A DNA stretch of 64,000 nt from the NCBI RefSeq assembly GCF_900996225.1, contig NZ_CAAJGL010000068.1, positions 186,001 to 250,000 of the forward strand, given 5' to 3'. The notes under the pieces were generated by a model. It was not told the DNA's origin. It was given only the letters and a program-made list of their open reading frames with translations, and made no database searches. Positions within the stretch are counted from its first letter, which is position 1, and every line of letters begins with the position of its first letter. Source of the DNA: Paraburkholderia sp. BCC1884 (lineage in GTDB: Bacteria; Pseudomonadota; Gammaproteobacteria; Burkholderiales; Burkholderiaceae). The translations under genes were made by a program, and so were the position numbers. Shown piece after piece: positions 34,015 to 42,084 of the stretch.

Positions 34015-34317
34015 GTGAGCGAAACCTGGAGCCACGAATTGGACTACGCGCTGTTGATGTCGAATGTAGAGCGCGCGTTAGGCGGCCGCAAGCTCACGCA
34101 GCAAGACTTGTTCTACGAAAGCCTGCGCCGCGCAATTCTCGATGGCGCGATCGGTCACGGCCGCCGTCTGCTTGCCAGCCGTGCGCTGGCCGAGCAACTG
34201 GGCATCGCGCGCAATTTGGTTCTGTACGCCTATGAACGCCTCACCGACGAAGGTTTCATCAGCGCGAGCTGGCATGGCTCCATCGTCAACCTGTTTTTCA
34301 GACGGTCTCGGCTCTGA
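34015..34317 (+). pseudogene. Truncated MocR/GntR-type regulator (DNA-binding half only)
   Basis: A 100-residue frame from GTG 34015 holding a GntR-type winged helix (LFYESLRRAILDGAIGHGRR, LASRALAEQLGIARNLVLYA, YERLTDEGFISA), exactly as at the start of MocR/PdxR regulators. The aminotransferase-like domain of about 350 residues is missing; after the wing the sequence changes to WHGSIVNLFFRRSRL and stops inside the 3' end of the convergent oxidase gene. It looks like a deletion remnant, though a functional stand-alone DNA-binding protein is possible. Confidence 0.6.
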
Positions 34318-35401
34318 GCCAACGTGCGAGGGTTGCATCGTCGCCCGTTTCGAGCGCCTGAGCGATGCGCCGTCCCGCTGCCGCGCCGAACTTATAGCCA
34401 TGCCCCGAACAGGCCGACACCACCAGCGTATTGCCGATGCGCGTCGAAAAAAAGCGCCGATCCGCTGTGAACGTGTAGGCGCAGGTCTTTACCTCGCTCA
34501 CCGTATATTCATCGAGACGGCTGAACGGCGGCGAAAACATCCGGCGTATGCGTTCGCCTTCGCCGGCCGTCGGATCGCGATTCGCGTCGGGGTTCTCCGC
34601 AATGGTCTTATGCAGACCGGCGCCGAACTTCAAGCCGACACCGTCGATCGGCGGCAACACATAACCGTCGCTCTTGCCGCCGATATCGACAATGGCCGGC
34701 GCATTGGCCCACGCCTCTTCGAGATCCTCCGGCGGCTCCAGATAAACCACGGCATTGCGAAACGTCATGAGCTTTTCGGCGAGAGATGGAAAGAGCCGCA
34801 GCGTCCATGCCCCAGCCGCGACGACCAGTCGATCCGCTTGCACGAGCGTGTCGTCTTCGAGTCGCACGGACGCCGTGTGCGGATCGAGTGAAACCGCGCG
34901 GGTGTGCAGGCGAACATCGACACCACGCATCTTGAGCCACGCTTTTATGTCGCGCGCGATGCGTTCGCTGAAGAGCGCGCCGCCGTCGTGATCGAGGTAG
35001 GCGTAGCGGAACGCCGAGGGATCGAGAAAGGGATAACGCGTGGCCGCTTCGGCTGCATCGAAGTATTCATACTCGAACGCCATGCGATCGAGTCCCGCGC
35101 GGAATTGCTCGGCGCCGTCTCCGGCAAATTGCGAAATGCCGAGCACGCCGCAATTCGCATAGTGGGATACGCCGAGGTCATTCCACAACAAATCCCAACT
35201 ATCGAGCGCTTCGGCAATGGTGCGTGCATAGCCGTCGGCGTCGCCATAGGCGCGGCGAATCATGCGATGGCGATCGCCAGAAGCCGCGAGCGGATTGGGA
35301 ATCGAGCCCTGCTCGATCAATGTAATGTCGTGTCCCTGTTTGGCTAGCGACCATGCCGTGCTAAGACCGGCAATGCCCCCGCCAACGATTGTCACTCGCA
35401 T
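34298..35401 (-). CDS. FAD-dependent amine oxidase (sarcosine / N-methyltryptophan oxidase-like)
   Basis: A 367-residue DAO-family flavoprotein. The dinucleotide motif is VTIVGGGIAGLSTAWSLAKQ, an RHRMIRRAYGD segment lies near the flavin as in monomeric sarcosine oxidases, and the C-terminus has CAYTFTADRRFF and SACSGHGYKFG. In MSOX/SolA a Cys covalently holds FAD; here the Cys in KTCAYTFT is at the matching place. It oxidises secondary or tertiary amines. ATG 35401 has GGGGGAG upstream. Its 3' end overlaps the truncated regulator by 20 nt. Confidence 0.85.
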   Translation of the reverse strand: MRVTIVGGGIAGLSTAWSLAKQGHDITLIEQGSIPNPLAASGDRHRMIRRAYGDADGYARTIAEALDSWDLLWNDLGVSHYANCGVLGISQFAGDGAEQFRAGLDRMAFEYEYFDAAEAATRYPFLDPSAFRYAYLDHDGGALFSERIARDIKAWLKMRGVDVRLHTRAVSLDPHTASVRLEDDTLVQADRLVVAAGAWTLRLFPSLAEKLMTFRNAVVYLEPPEDLEEAWANAPAIVDIGGKSDGYVLPPIDGVGLKFGAGLHKTIAENPDANRDPTAGEGERIRRMFSPPFSRLDEYTVSEVKTCAYTFTADRRFFSTRIGNTLVVSACSGHGYKFGAAAGRRIAQALETGDDATLARWLRAETV

Positions 35402-35556
35402 GCACACTCCCCCGAGTCGATGGTTTCGGGTCAGAGTCTAGCGGGAAAAAAGTCATTGAAACGGGGTTTATACGAAACGATAGGCGAATCCGCGCCGTGA
35501 ACCGCGCGATCCCGCGCGTCGCGCAGCGGGGGCGGTGGTCTCCTCGCCCTGCCGTG

Positions 35557-35760
35557 TCAGTGCTTGCGATGGGACCCGAGGCGAAGCTGGCTGCGCACCT
35601 TCTTGGCGGCGAACAGCGGCACGTAATCGAATACGCGTGCATCGGTTCGATAGGTGGCGAGAGTGTCGGCGTACATCTTCGAAACGGTTTCGGCGGGCGT
35701 ATCGGTTTCCTCTGCGATGCTTCTCACGACTTCATCGATATTAGGTTCGGGTTGCGACAT
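35557..35760 (-). CDS. DUF3562 family small protein
   Basis: A 67-residue protein with the arrangement of DUF3562 proteins common in Burkholderiales: an acidic N-terminus (EPNIDEVVRSIAEETDTPAE), a helix with VSKMYADTLATYRTDARVFD and a basic tail with VPLFAAKKVRSQL and LGSHRKH. A GGAGCAATCC leader precedes the ATG. The function is unknown. Confidence 0.75.
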   Translation of the reverse strand: MSQPEPNIDEVVRSIAEETDTPAETVSKMYADTLATYRTDARVFDYVPLFAAKKVRSQLRLGSHRKH

Positions 35761-36035
35761 GGATTGCTCCGGTTAGGCAGGTTGGACGGAATCGCGGGAA
35801 ACAGAGGTTCATTACAGGATGCGATCCGCCGCGATGCCAATTAAATCGACCTATCGCAGGCGGCGATCCACAGAGATTTTTGTCTTGCGTTGCAACATGC
35901 ACCATACCGGCACGCGCGAATGCGCGCAGCTTCGGCGAGAGTTGCCGGCTTGACGGCCACCGCACCGAGAATTGCATCCATCCGGCCCTATCGAACGTAA
36001 TACGTTTTATGACCGTTCTGTCCGAGGCCTTTGCC

Positions 36036-36641
36036 ATGCGCCGTTTTTTCCAAGCCGCTGCTGCTGCCGTTGCAACTGCTGTGTTGGTGTCGCTCACCGG
36101 CTGTTCCAACGATCCGCCGAATCCGAATCCACGGGCTAGCGCGCCGCTGGCCACGGTTCCCGTCGACCTGCCGCGCTACATGGGCCGCTGGTACATCATC
36201 GCGAACATTCCGTATTTCGCCGAACGCGACATGGTGGCGAGCCGGGCGGAATGGAAATTGCGCCCCGACGGCAAGATCGACGACTCGTACTACGCCCGCA
36301 AGAAAAGCTTCGACGCGCCGGAAAAACACTATCAGTTCCTCGACACGCCGGTGCCCGGCAAGGATGGCGGCGAGTGGAGCGTGCAGATTTTCTGGCCCGT
36401 CCACGTGACGCAACTCACGCTCTATGTCGATCCGGATTACCAGTACACGATCCTCGGTTATCCCGGCAAGAACCTCGGCTGGATCTTTTCGCGCGAGCCC
36501 GACATGAGCGACGACACATACCGTTCCCTGCTCGCGCGGCTCGATACGATGGGTTACGACACGTCGCGCTTCAAGCGCGTGCCGCAGCACCCCGATCAGT
36601 TGGGCAAAGCCGGGTTTTCCTCGCCGGGCGACAAGGATTAG
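36036..36641 (+). CDS. Lipocalin family lipoprotein (Blc-like)
   Basis: A 201-residue outer-membrane-type lipoprotein. The signal peptide ends in the lipobox LTGC (Cys about residue 22), followed by a Pro/Asn linker. The lipocalin signature GRWYIIANIPYFAERD contains the conserved G-x-W, and later conserved blocks are YQYTILGYPGKNLGWIFSRE and DTMGYDTSRF. Blc proteins bind fatty acids or lysophospholipids. ATG 36036 has GAGG 8 nt upstream; an earlier in-frame ATG at 36009 is less likely. It lies upstream of the DUF1295 and CFA-type genes, consistent with a lipid role. Confidence 0.88.
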   Translation: MRRFFQAAAAAVATAVLVSLTGCSNDPPNPNPRASAPLATVPVDLPRYMGRWYIIANIPYFAERDMVASRAEWKLRPDGKIDDSYYARKKSFDAPEKHYQFLDTPVPGKDGGEWSVQIFWPVHVTQLTLYVDPDYQYTILGYPGKNLGWIFSREPDMSDDTYRSLLARLDTMGYDTSRFKRVPQHPDQLGKAGFSSPGDKD

Positions 36642-36723
36642 CGGGCAAGCCGGATGGGCCGCAAGCCGCATCCAAGTCTGTTCGTCATACGTATAACCCG
36701 CATCGTCATTGAATGAGCGACCC

Positions 36724-37500
36724 ATGCCGCCACTTGCCGCCGCCGTGATTGCCCTGATCGGGCTCGTCGTGATCTTCAGCGCCGCCTGGGCGTGGCAGCT
36801 GAAGACGGAGAACGCCGGGATGGTCGATCCGATCTGGGCGTATTCGCTCGGCCTTGTGGCGGTGCTGTACGGGGTGCTCGGCAACGGCGACCCGGTGGCA
36901 CGTGCGCTGACCGCATTGGGCGGTCTGGTGTGGGGCGTGCGGCTCGGCACGCATCTGTGGCGGCGCAATTTCGGCAAACCGGAAGACGCCCGCTATCACC
37001 GCTTCCGCGAAGAATGGGGCGACAAGGCGGCGAGCAAGATGTTCTGGTTTTTCCAGATCCAGGTGGTGATTTCGATGTTGCTGTCGATTGCCTTCATCGT
37101 GCCGTCGTATCGCAGCAGTCCGCTGGCAAGCGGATGGATCGTGCTGGCGATCGCGCTGTGGATCGTCTCGGTCGCCGGGGAAGGCGTGGCCGACCGTCAG
37201 CTGAAAAACTTCAAGGCCGATCCGGCGAATCGCGAGGCGGTTTGCCGGGTCGGACTGTGGCGCTATTCGCGGCATCCGAATTACTTTTTCGAATGTGTGC
37301 ACTGGGTGGCATATATCGCACTGTCGATCGGCACGCCGTGGGGCTGGCTCACGTTATTGCCGCCGGTGCTGATGGCGTTCCTGCTGCTGAAGCTCTCGGG
37401 CATTCCGCTGCTCGAAGAGAGCATGGCGAAGCACCGGCCCGGTTACGCCGATTACATGCGCACCACCAGTGCGCTGATTCCGTGGCCGCCGCGCCATTAG
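36724..37500 (+). CDS. DUF1295 membrane protein (steroid 5-alpha-reductase fold)
   Basis: A 258-residue integral membrane protein with about six helices. The C-terminal block LWRYSRHPNYFFECVHWVAY and GIPLLEESMAKHRPGYADYM are diagnostic of DUF1295, related to steroid reductases and isoprenylcysteine methyltransferases. The enzyme reaction is not known. It is 37 nt upstream of a cyclopropane-fatty-acid-synthase-like gene, a pairing often seen, so it may reduce or modify methylated or unsaturated acyl chains. ATG 36724 is preferred to a TTG at 36709. Confidence 0.85.
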   Translation: MPPLAAAVIALIGLVVIFSAAWAWQLKTENAGMVDPIWAYSLGLVAVLYGVLGNGDPVARALTALGGLVWGVRLGTHLWRRNFGKPEDARYHRFREEWGDKAASKMFWFFQIQVVISMLLSIAFIVPSYRSSPLASGWIVLAIALWIVSVAGEGVADRQLKNFKADPANREAVCRVGLWRYSRHPNYFFECVHWVAYIALSIGTPWGWLTLLPPVLMAFLLLKLSGIPLLEESMAKHRPGYADYMRTTSALIPWPPRH

Positions 37501-37537
37501 AAGAAAAACCGACAAGAAAACGACAGGAGTCAGTCTC

Positions 37538-38641
37538 ATGAGCCTTTCCACCACCGACCACACGATGCCGCCGTCCGCGCCTGTCGAGCCCAGCGACGGC
37601 TGGCTCATCCAGAGTTGCGAGCGCGGCTGGCTGCCCGATGGACTGATCCGTTTCGGTATGCGTCAGCTGATGCGCCAGCGCCTGCGCGACGAGTCGATCG
37701 ACAACGGCGAGTTGCGTGCGCAACGGCTCAATCGACTGCTCGACGACTTGCGCGCGAGTCCCATCGCGATCGAAACGCAAGCCGCCAACACGCAGCATTA
37801 CGAGGTACCGGCGTCGTTTTTTCACGCGCATCTCGGGCCGCATCTGAAGTATTCGTGCTGCCTGTATCCCACAGGTAATGAAACCCTCGCACAAGCCGAG
37901 GCGGCCATGCTCGAACGCTATGCCGAGCGCGCGGAACTGGTGGATGGTCAGCGGATTCTCGACCTGGGGTGTGGCTGGGGCTCGCTTTCCTTGTGGCTGG
38001 CGGCGCGTTATCCGCATTCGCAGATCGTCGCGTTGTCGAATTCGCACGGGCAACGTGCGTTCATCGAAGCGTGTGCGGCCGAGCGTGGCTTGCAGAATCT
38101 CTCCGTGGTGACGGGCAATATCGTCGATTTCGAATTCGACCCGGCGCAACTGGGAGGCGGCTTCGATCGGGTGGTGTCGATCGAGATGTTCGAGCACATG
38201 AAGAACTACGGCACACTGCTCGAAAAAATCTCCCGGTGGATGCGCGACGGCGCCAAGCTGTTCGTGCATATCTTCGTGCACCGCACGCTCGCGTATCACT
38301 TCGAGGTGCAGGACGGCAGCGACTGGATGTCGAAGTACTTCTTCACCGGCGGGACAATGCCGTCGGAAGCTTTGCTGCTGAATTTTCAGGACGATTTGCG
38401 CATGGAGCGCCAATGGTGGGTGAGCGGCACGCATTACGAGCGTACGGCCAATCAGTGGCTCGCCGCGCTCGATGCCGCGCGCGATCGTGTCATGCCGATG
38501 CTGGTGGACACCTACGGCACCCGCGATGCCGCGGTCTGGTTGCAGCGCTGGCGTATGTTCTACATGGCCGTCGCCGAGCTGTTCGGCTATGCCAACGGCA
38601 ATGAATGGGGCGTAGGGCATTATCGTTTTGTAAAGCGCTGA
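37538..38641 (+). CDS. Cyclopropane-fatty-acid-synthase-like SAM methyltransferase
   Basis: A 367-residue methyltransferase of the CFA synthase family. It has the lipid-binding entry segment HYEVPASFFHAHLGPHLKYS, the SAM motif ILDLGCGWGSLSLWLA, SIEMFEHMKNYGTLLEKISR and the C-terminal WRMFYMAVAELFGYANGNEW. It probably methylates unsaturated acyl chains in the membrane to cyclopropane or branched products. A good ribosome site (CAGGAG) precedes the ATG. It probably forms an operon with the DUF1295 gene. A GC hairpin follows the stop. Confidence 0.87.
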   Translation: MSLSTTDHTMPPSAPVEPSDGWLIQSCERGWLPDGLIRFGMRQLMRQRLRDESIDNGELRAQRLNRLLDDLRASPIAIETQAANTQHYEVPASFFHAHLGPHLKYSCCLYPTGNETLAQAEAAMLERYAERAELVDGQRILDLGCGWGSLSLWLAARYPHSQIVALSNSHGQRAFIEACAAERGLQNLSVVTGNIVDFEFDPAQLGGGFDRVVSIEMFEHMKNYGTLLEKISRWMRDGAKLFVHIFVHRTLAYHFEVQDGSDWMSKYFFTGGTMPSEALLLNFQDDLRMERQWWVSGTHYERTANQWLAALDAARDRVMPMLVDTYGTRDAAVWLQRWRMFYMAVAELFGYANGNEWGVGHYRFVKR

Positions 38642-38646
38642 AAGCC

Positions 38647-38672
38647 GGCCAGCCTCGTCTCGAGGACTGGCC
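38647..38672 (+). terminator. GC hairpin after the CFA-like gene
   Basis: GGCCAGCCTCG and CGAGGaCTGGCC pair with one bulged A around a 3-nt loop, 6 nt after the stop codon. There is no U run, so termination is uncertain. Confidence 0.4.
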
Positions 38673-38781
38673 GCGAACGGGGACGGCGGCATATCATCTT
38701 GGGCACCACTCACCTCGGTGCCTTGGGAGATCGTTGTTTGCAGATCGCCTCTTGCCGCACACCGCTCGCCTGGAATTCACG

Positions 38782-39588
38782 ATGACCGCTCCGATTCCCT
38801 TCGTCCCCGATCGCTTCAAGATGAACGCCGCGCACTATCTCGCGGGCCGTCCTGCGTATTCGCCGCGGCTGATCCAGCGCGTCGCGCAGTCGTGCGAGCT
38901 GGGCGGCGCGGACCGGCTGCTCGACCTGGGCTGCGGTCCGGGGCAGCTGTCGCTGGCGTTCTCGTCGTGGGTCGGCGCGGGAGTTGCGCTCGATCCGGAG
39001 CCGGAGATGCTGCGCGTCGCGGAAGGCCTTGGGGCGGGGATCGCGCCGAACATCGAGTATCGGCAAGGTAGTTCTTACGATCTGTCGCCGGCGTTCGGCA
39101 AGTTTCGCCTCGCCGTGATCGGCCGCGCCTTTCACTGGATGGACCGGCCCGACACCTTGACGCGTCTGGATGCGCTGATCGAACCGCAAGGCGCAGTGGC
39201 GCTGTTTTCGACGGCCATCGTGACCGATGCGCCGATTGCCTGGCTCGCGTCTTATCACGCGTTGCTCGAGGACTATGCCCAGAGCGACCCCGCACGTCTG
39301 CAGCGCAAATCCGACGACTGGGAGAGCCATGACAGCGTGCTGGCCAGATCGGCGTTCGCCGCGCTCGAACGCATCTCGATCGTGGAAACGCGGCGCGTGT
39401 CGGTCGAATCGCTGTGCGCGCGGCCGTTGTCCATGTCAAGCCTGTCGCGCGAACGGCTCGGCGAGCGGCTCGACGAACTGCTCGGGCGCATTCGCGAGCT
39501 ACTGGATGCGCATGCAACCAACGGCTGGCTCGACGAACGAGTCGAGTCGACCGCGCTGATCGCGCGACGCGAGTCAGCGCGCCGTTGA
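38782..39588 (+). CDS. Class I SAM-dependent methyltransferase
   Basis: A 268-residue methyltransferase of the UbiE/Methyltransf_11 type. SAM motif I is RLLDLGCGPGQLSLAF, with the acidic loop VALDPEPEMLRVA and the GRAFHWMDRPDTL segment characteristic of this group. The substrate is unknown; its relatives methylate small molecules or tRNA. ATG 38782 begins the conserved sequence and the upstream frame lacks coding character. It is the third gene in the lipid-methyl group but 140 nt away from the CFA-like gene, so co-transcription is uncertain. Confidence 0.8.
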   Translation: MTAPIPFVPDRFKMNAAHYLAGRPAYSPRLIQRVAQSCELGGADRLLDLGCGPGQLSLAFSSWVGAGVALDPEPEMLRVAEGLGAGIAPNIEYRQGSSYDLSPAFGKFRLAVIGRAFHWMDRPDTLTRLDALIEPQGAVALFSTAIVTDAPIAWLASYHALLEDYAQSDPARLQRKSDDWESHDSVLARSAFAALERISIVETRRVSVESLCARPLSMSSLSRERLGERLDELLGRIRELLDAHATNGWLDERVESTALIARRESARR

Positions 39589-39773
39589 CCTGCGCTGAAC
39601 TCGTCGCGACGCGTGCCGTCAGGAAATAATCTGAAACACACCATTCAGCGCGTGCTGGAATAAACCGGCACACTGAAGCGTTAGCTTGGTATTGGCGGCA
39701 CGCCTTGCCCTGCGTCGGCGTGGCCGGCTTTTCAAACAGCTTTCGAAACCATGCCTGTGCGAACGGAACTACC

Positions 39774-40373
39774 ATGAATACCCACGCCGACTCCCTGACG
39801 CATTCAAGCGGCACATCGTCGCCCACGCGCTATACCCGTACGGCCATGACGCTGCACTGGCTGATCGCGCTGCTGATGATCGTCAACGTGGCGCTGGGTG
39901 TGAGCGCGGAATGGTGGCCCGACGACTGGGTGCGGCCCGTGGTCGATACCCACAAATCGATCGGCATCACGGTGCTGGGTCTCGCGCTGTTGCGCATTCT
40001 GTGGCGCGTGTCGCATAAGCCGCCGCCTTTGCCGCGCGAGTTTCCGTCGTGGGAAAAGATCGCTGCGCACGTCGCACATTTCCTGCTGTACCTGCTGATG
40101 ATCGCCTTGCCGCTGTCCGGCTGGCTGCACGATTCGGCCTGGAAAGACGCGGCGACGCACCCGATGCAGCTGTTCCATCTGTTCCCCTGGCCGCGCATCG
40201 GCTACGTGATGCATCTCGATCCGGCGCTCAAGGAGACCTTGCACGACCGCTTCGGCGCGTTGCATACCTGGCTCGGCTACGCGCTGTATGCGCTGCTGGC
40301 CATGCATATCGGCGGCGCGCTGAAGCACCAGTGGATCGATCGCAAATCGGTTCTTGAGCGCATGGTGCCGTGA
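39774..40373 (+). CDS. Cytochrome b561 family membrane protein
   Basis: A 199-residue four-helix membrane cytochrome b. Helices carry candidate heme-ligand His residues in MTLHWLIALLMIVNV, VVDTHKSIGITVLG, HVAHFLLYLLMIALPLSGW and LHTWLGYALYALLAMHIGGA. Such proteins pass electrons between quinols and periplasmic acceptors or superoxide. The stop at 40373 overlaps the GTG start of the glycosyltransferase gene, suggesting one transcription unit with 40370 onward. Confidence 0.85.
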   Translation: MNTHADSLTHSSGTSSPTRYTRTAMTLHWLIALLMIVNVALGVSAEWWPDDWVRPVVDTHKSIGITVLGLALLRILWRVSHKPPPLPREFPSWEKIAAHVAHFLLYLLMIALPLSGWLHDSAWKDAATHPMQLFHLFPWPRIGYVMHLDPALKETLHDRFGALHTWLGYALYALLAMHIGGALKHQWIDRKSVLERMVP

Positions 40374-41887
40374 GGCCGGTGGGTGACCTTGCATCCTCTA
40401 TCAACCGCAACACATCGACGGATTCGGCAGTCATTTTGAAGAAAACCCTGGAACAGGCGCTTGCCCTTGCCTCCCCGCGCATCCTGCCGCGTCGCGCGAC
40501 GCTGTCGAGCACGCTGATTCACGTCAGCGTGGTCGCCGTATGGTTGCTGCTGTTCGCGCGCGCCTTCTTTCTGAAAGGCGCGTTGGCGTGGTCGACGGGG
40601 ATTGCGTACGTGCTGTACGACACCTTGCTGCTGGCGTTCGTCACGTGGAAATCGCTGCCGCTGATGCGCCGCACGCCGGCGCTCGAACCCGATTACGACC
40701 CGCGCGCGTTGCCGGAGATGGGCGTGATCGTCGCGTCGCATAACGAGGCGACGGTGCTGCCGGTGACGCTCGCCGCCTTGCTGCGTCAGACGCACGGGCC
40801 GGCGCAGATCGTGATCGCCGACGACGGTTCCACCGACCACACCGCTGCGCTGCTCACCGAACGCTTCGGCCTCACAGCGGCTGCCGAGGGTGTGCTGAGC
40901 GCACCGAGTTCGCTATATCCGAACCTGTTCTGGCTGCGTGTGCCGCACGGTGGCAAGGCGCGTGCACTGAACGCCGCGATCGTCGTCATGACCACGGACA
41001 CGGTGATGACCGTCGATGCCGACACGCTGCTCGACGACGACGCCACCTACGCGATGCGCGCCGCCTTCGCGAGCGAGCCGCAGCTGGTCGCCGCGGCCGG
41101 CATTCTGGTGCCGCTATGCGGCAAATCGGTGTCGGGCCGCGTGTTCCAGTGGTTCCAGACCTACGAGTACATGCGCAATTTCATCGCCCGTTTTGCGTGG
41201 ATGCGTGCCGACAGCCTGCTGCTGATCTCGGGCGCCTTCGCGTCGTTCAAACGCGACGCGCTGGTCGACGTAGGCGGCTTCGATCCTCAATGTCTGGTCG
41301 AAGACTACGAGCTGATTCACCGGCTGCGCCGCTACTCGGTCGATCACGATCTCGGCTGGACCGTGCGCGTGGTCGGCGAGGCGCACGCCCGCACCGATGC
41401 GCCGGACAACCTCACGAGTTTCCTGAGGCAACGTCGCCGCTGGTTTGCGGGCTTCCTGCAGACGCAGTACTGGAATCGCGACATGACAGGCAATCCGCGC
41501 TTCGGCACGCTTGGCCTCGTCATGTTGCCGGTCAAGGCAATCGACACCATGCAGCCGATTTACGGCCTCACCGCGTTCGTGCTGCTGCTCGGTTTTCTGT
41601 TCGGCGGGCATGGCGCGATCGTGGTGTCGATCTTCAGCGTGATCGGCCTGAAAACGGCGATCGATCTCGCCTTCTACCTCTGGAGCATCCATCTGTACCG
41701 GCGCTGGACCGGCGAGCGCAGCGGCAACAGCGTGTGGATGGCGGTGCTCGCGGCGATTGCCGAACCGTTCACCTTCCAGCTGGTGCGTCACGTCGGCGCG
41801 GCGCTCGGCTGGCTGCAATTCCTGCGCGGCGGACGCGTGTGGGGCGTGCAACGCCGCTCCGGACTCGTCGCACACGACGAAAGCTGA
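40370..41887 (+). CDS. Processive GT2 membrane glycosyltransferase
   Basis: A 505-residue membrane glycosyltransferase of the PgaC/BcsA-like class. N-terminal helices (about 45-85) precede a GT-A domain with MGVIVASHNE, VIADDGSTDHTA, VMTVDADTLLDD, a VEDYELIHRL acceptor Asp motif and RQRRRWFAGFLQ (Q-x2-R-W), then C-terminal helices. The D, D, D, QxxRW set marks processive synthases of beta-glycans or related polymers. The start is uncertain: GTG 40370 overlaps the cytochrome stop, and TTG 40436 is an alternative. No export or deacetylase genes are nearby. The product is unknown. Confidence 0.82.
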   Translation: MRPVGDLASSINRNTSTDSAVILKKTLEQALALASPRILPRRATLSSTLIHVSVVAVWLLLFARAFFLKGALAWSTGIAYVLYDTLLLAFVTWKSLPLMRRTPALEPDYDPRALPEMGVIVASHNEATVLPVTLAALLRQTHGPAQIVIADDGSTDHTAALLTERFGLTAAAEGVLSAPSSLYPNLFWLRVPHGGKARALNAAIVVMTTDTVMTVDADTLLDDDATYAMRAAFASEPQLVAAAGILVPLCGKSVSGRVFQWFQTYEYMRNFIARFAWMRADSLLLISGAFASFKRDALVDVGGFDPQCLVEDYELIHRLRRYSVDHDLGWTVRVVGEAHARTDAPDNLTSFLRQRRRWFAGFLQTQYWNRDMTGNPRFGTLGLVMLPVKAIDTMQPIYGLTAFVLLLGFLFGGHGAIVVSIFSVIGLKTAIDLAFYLWSIHLYRRWTGERSGNSVWMAVLAAIAEPFTFQLVRHVGAALGWLQFLRGGRVWGVQRRSGLVAHDES

Positions 41888-42084
41888 CCCGAAACCGGCG
41901 AATTTCAGCTCCGACAGCATGCTTTAGCGGGCCTGTAGGCGTCTCAATGCTGCTCCTCGAGACGCGCAGCCCGCGCCATTGTCAAAACCGCACGGCGGCC
42001 GGTTCGAGTAGACTGGCGACCATGGCCGCCCAAAATAGGGTGGCAACCTAACCTTCTATCCGTACGTGCACGGAGGCGTCACCA

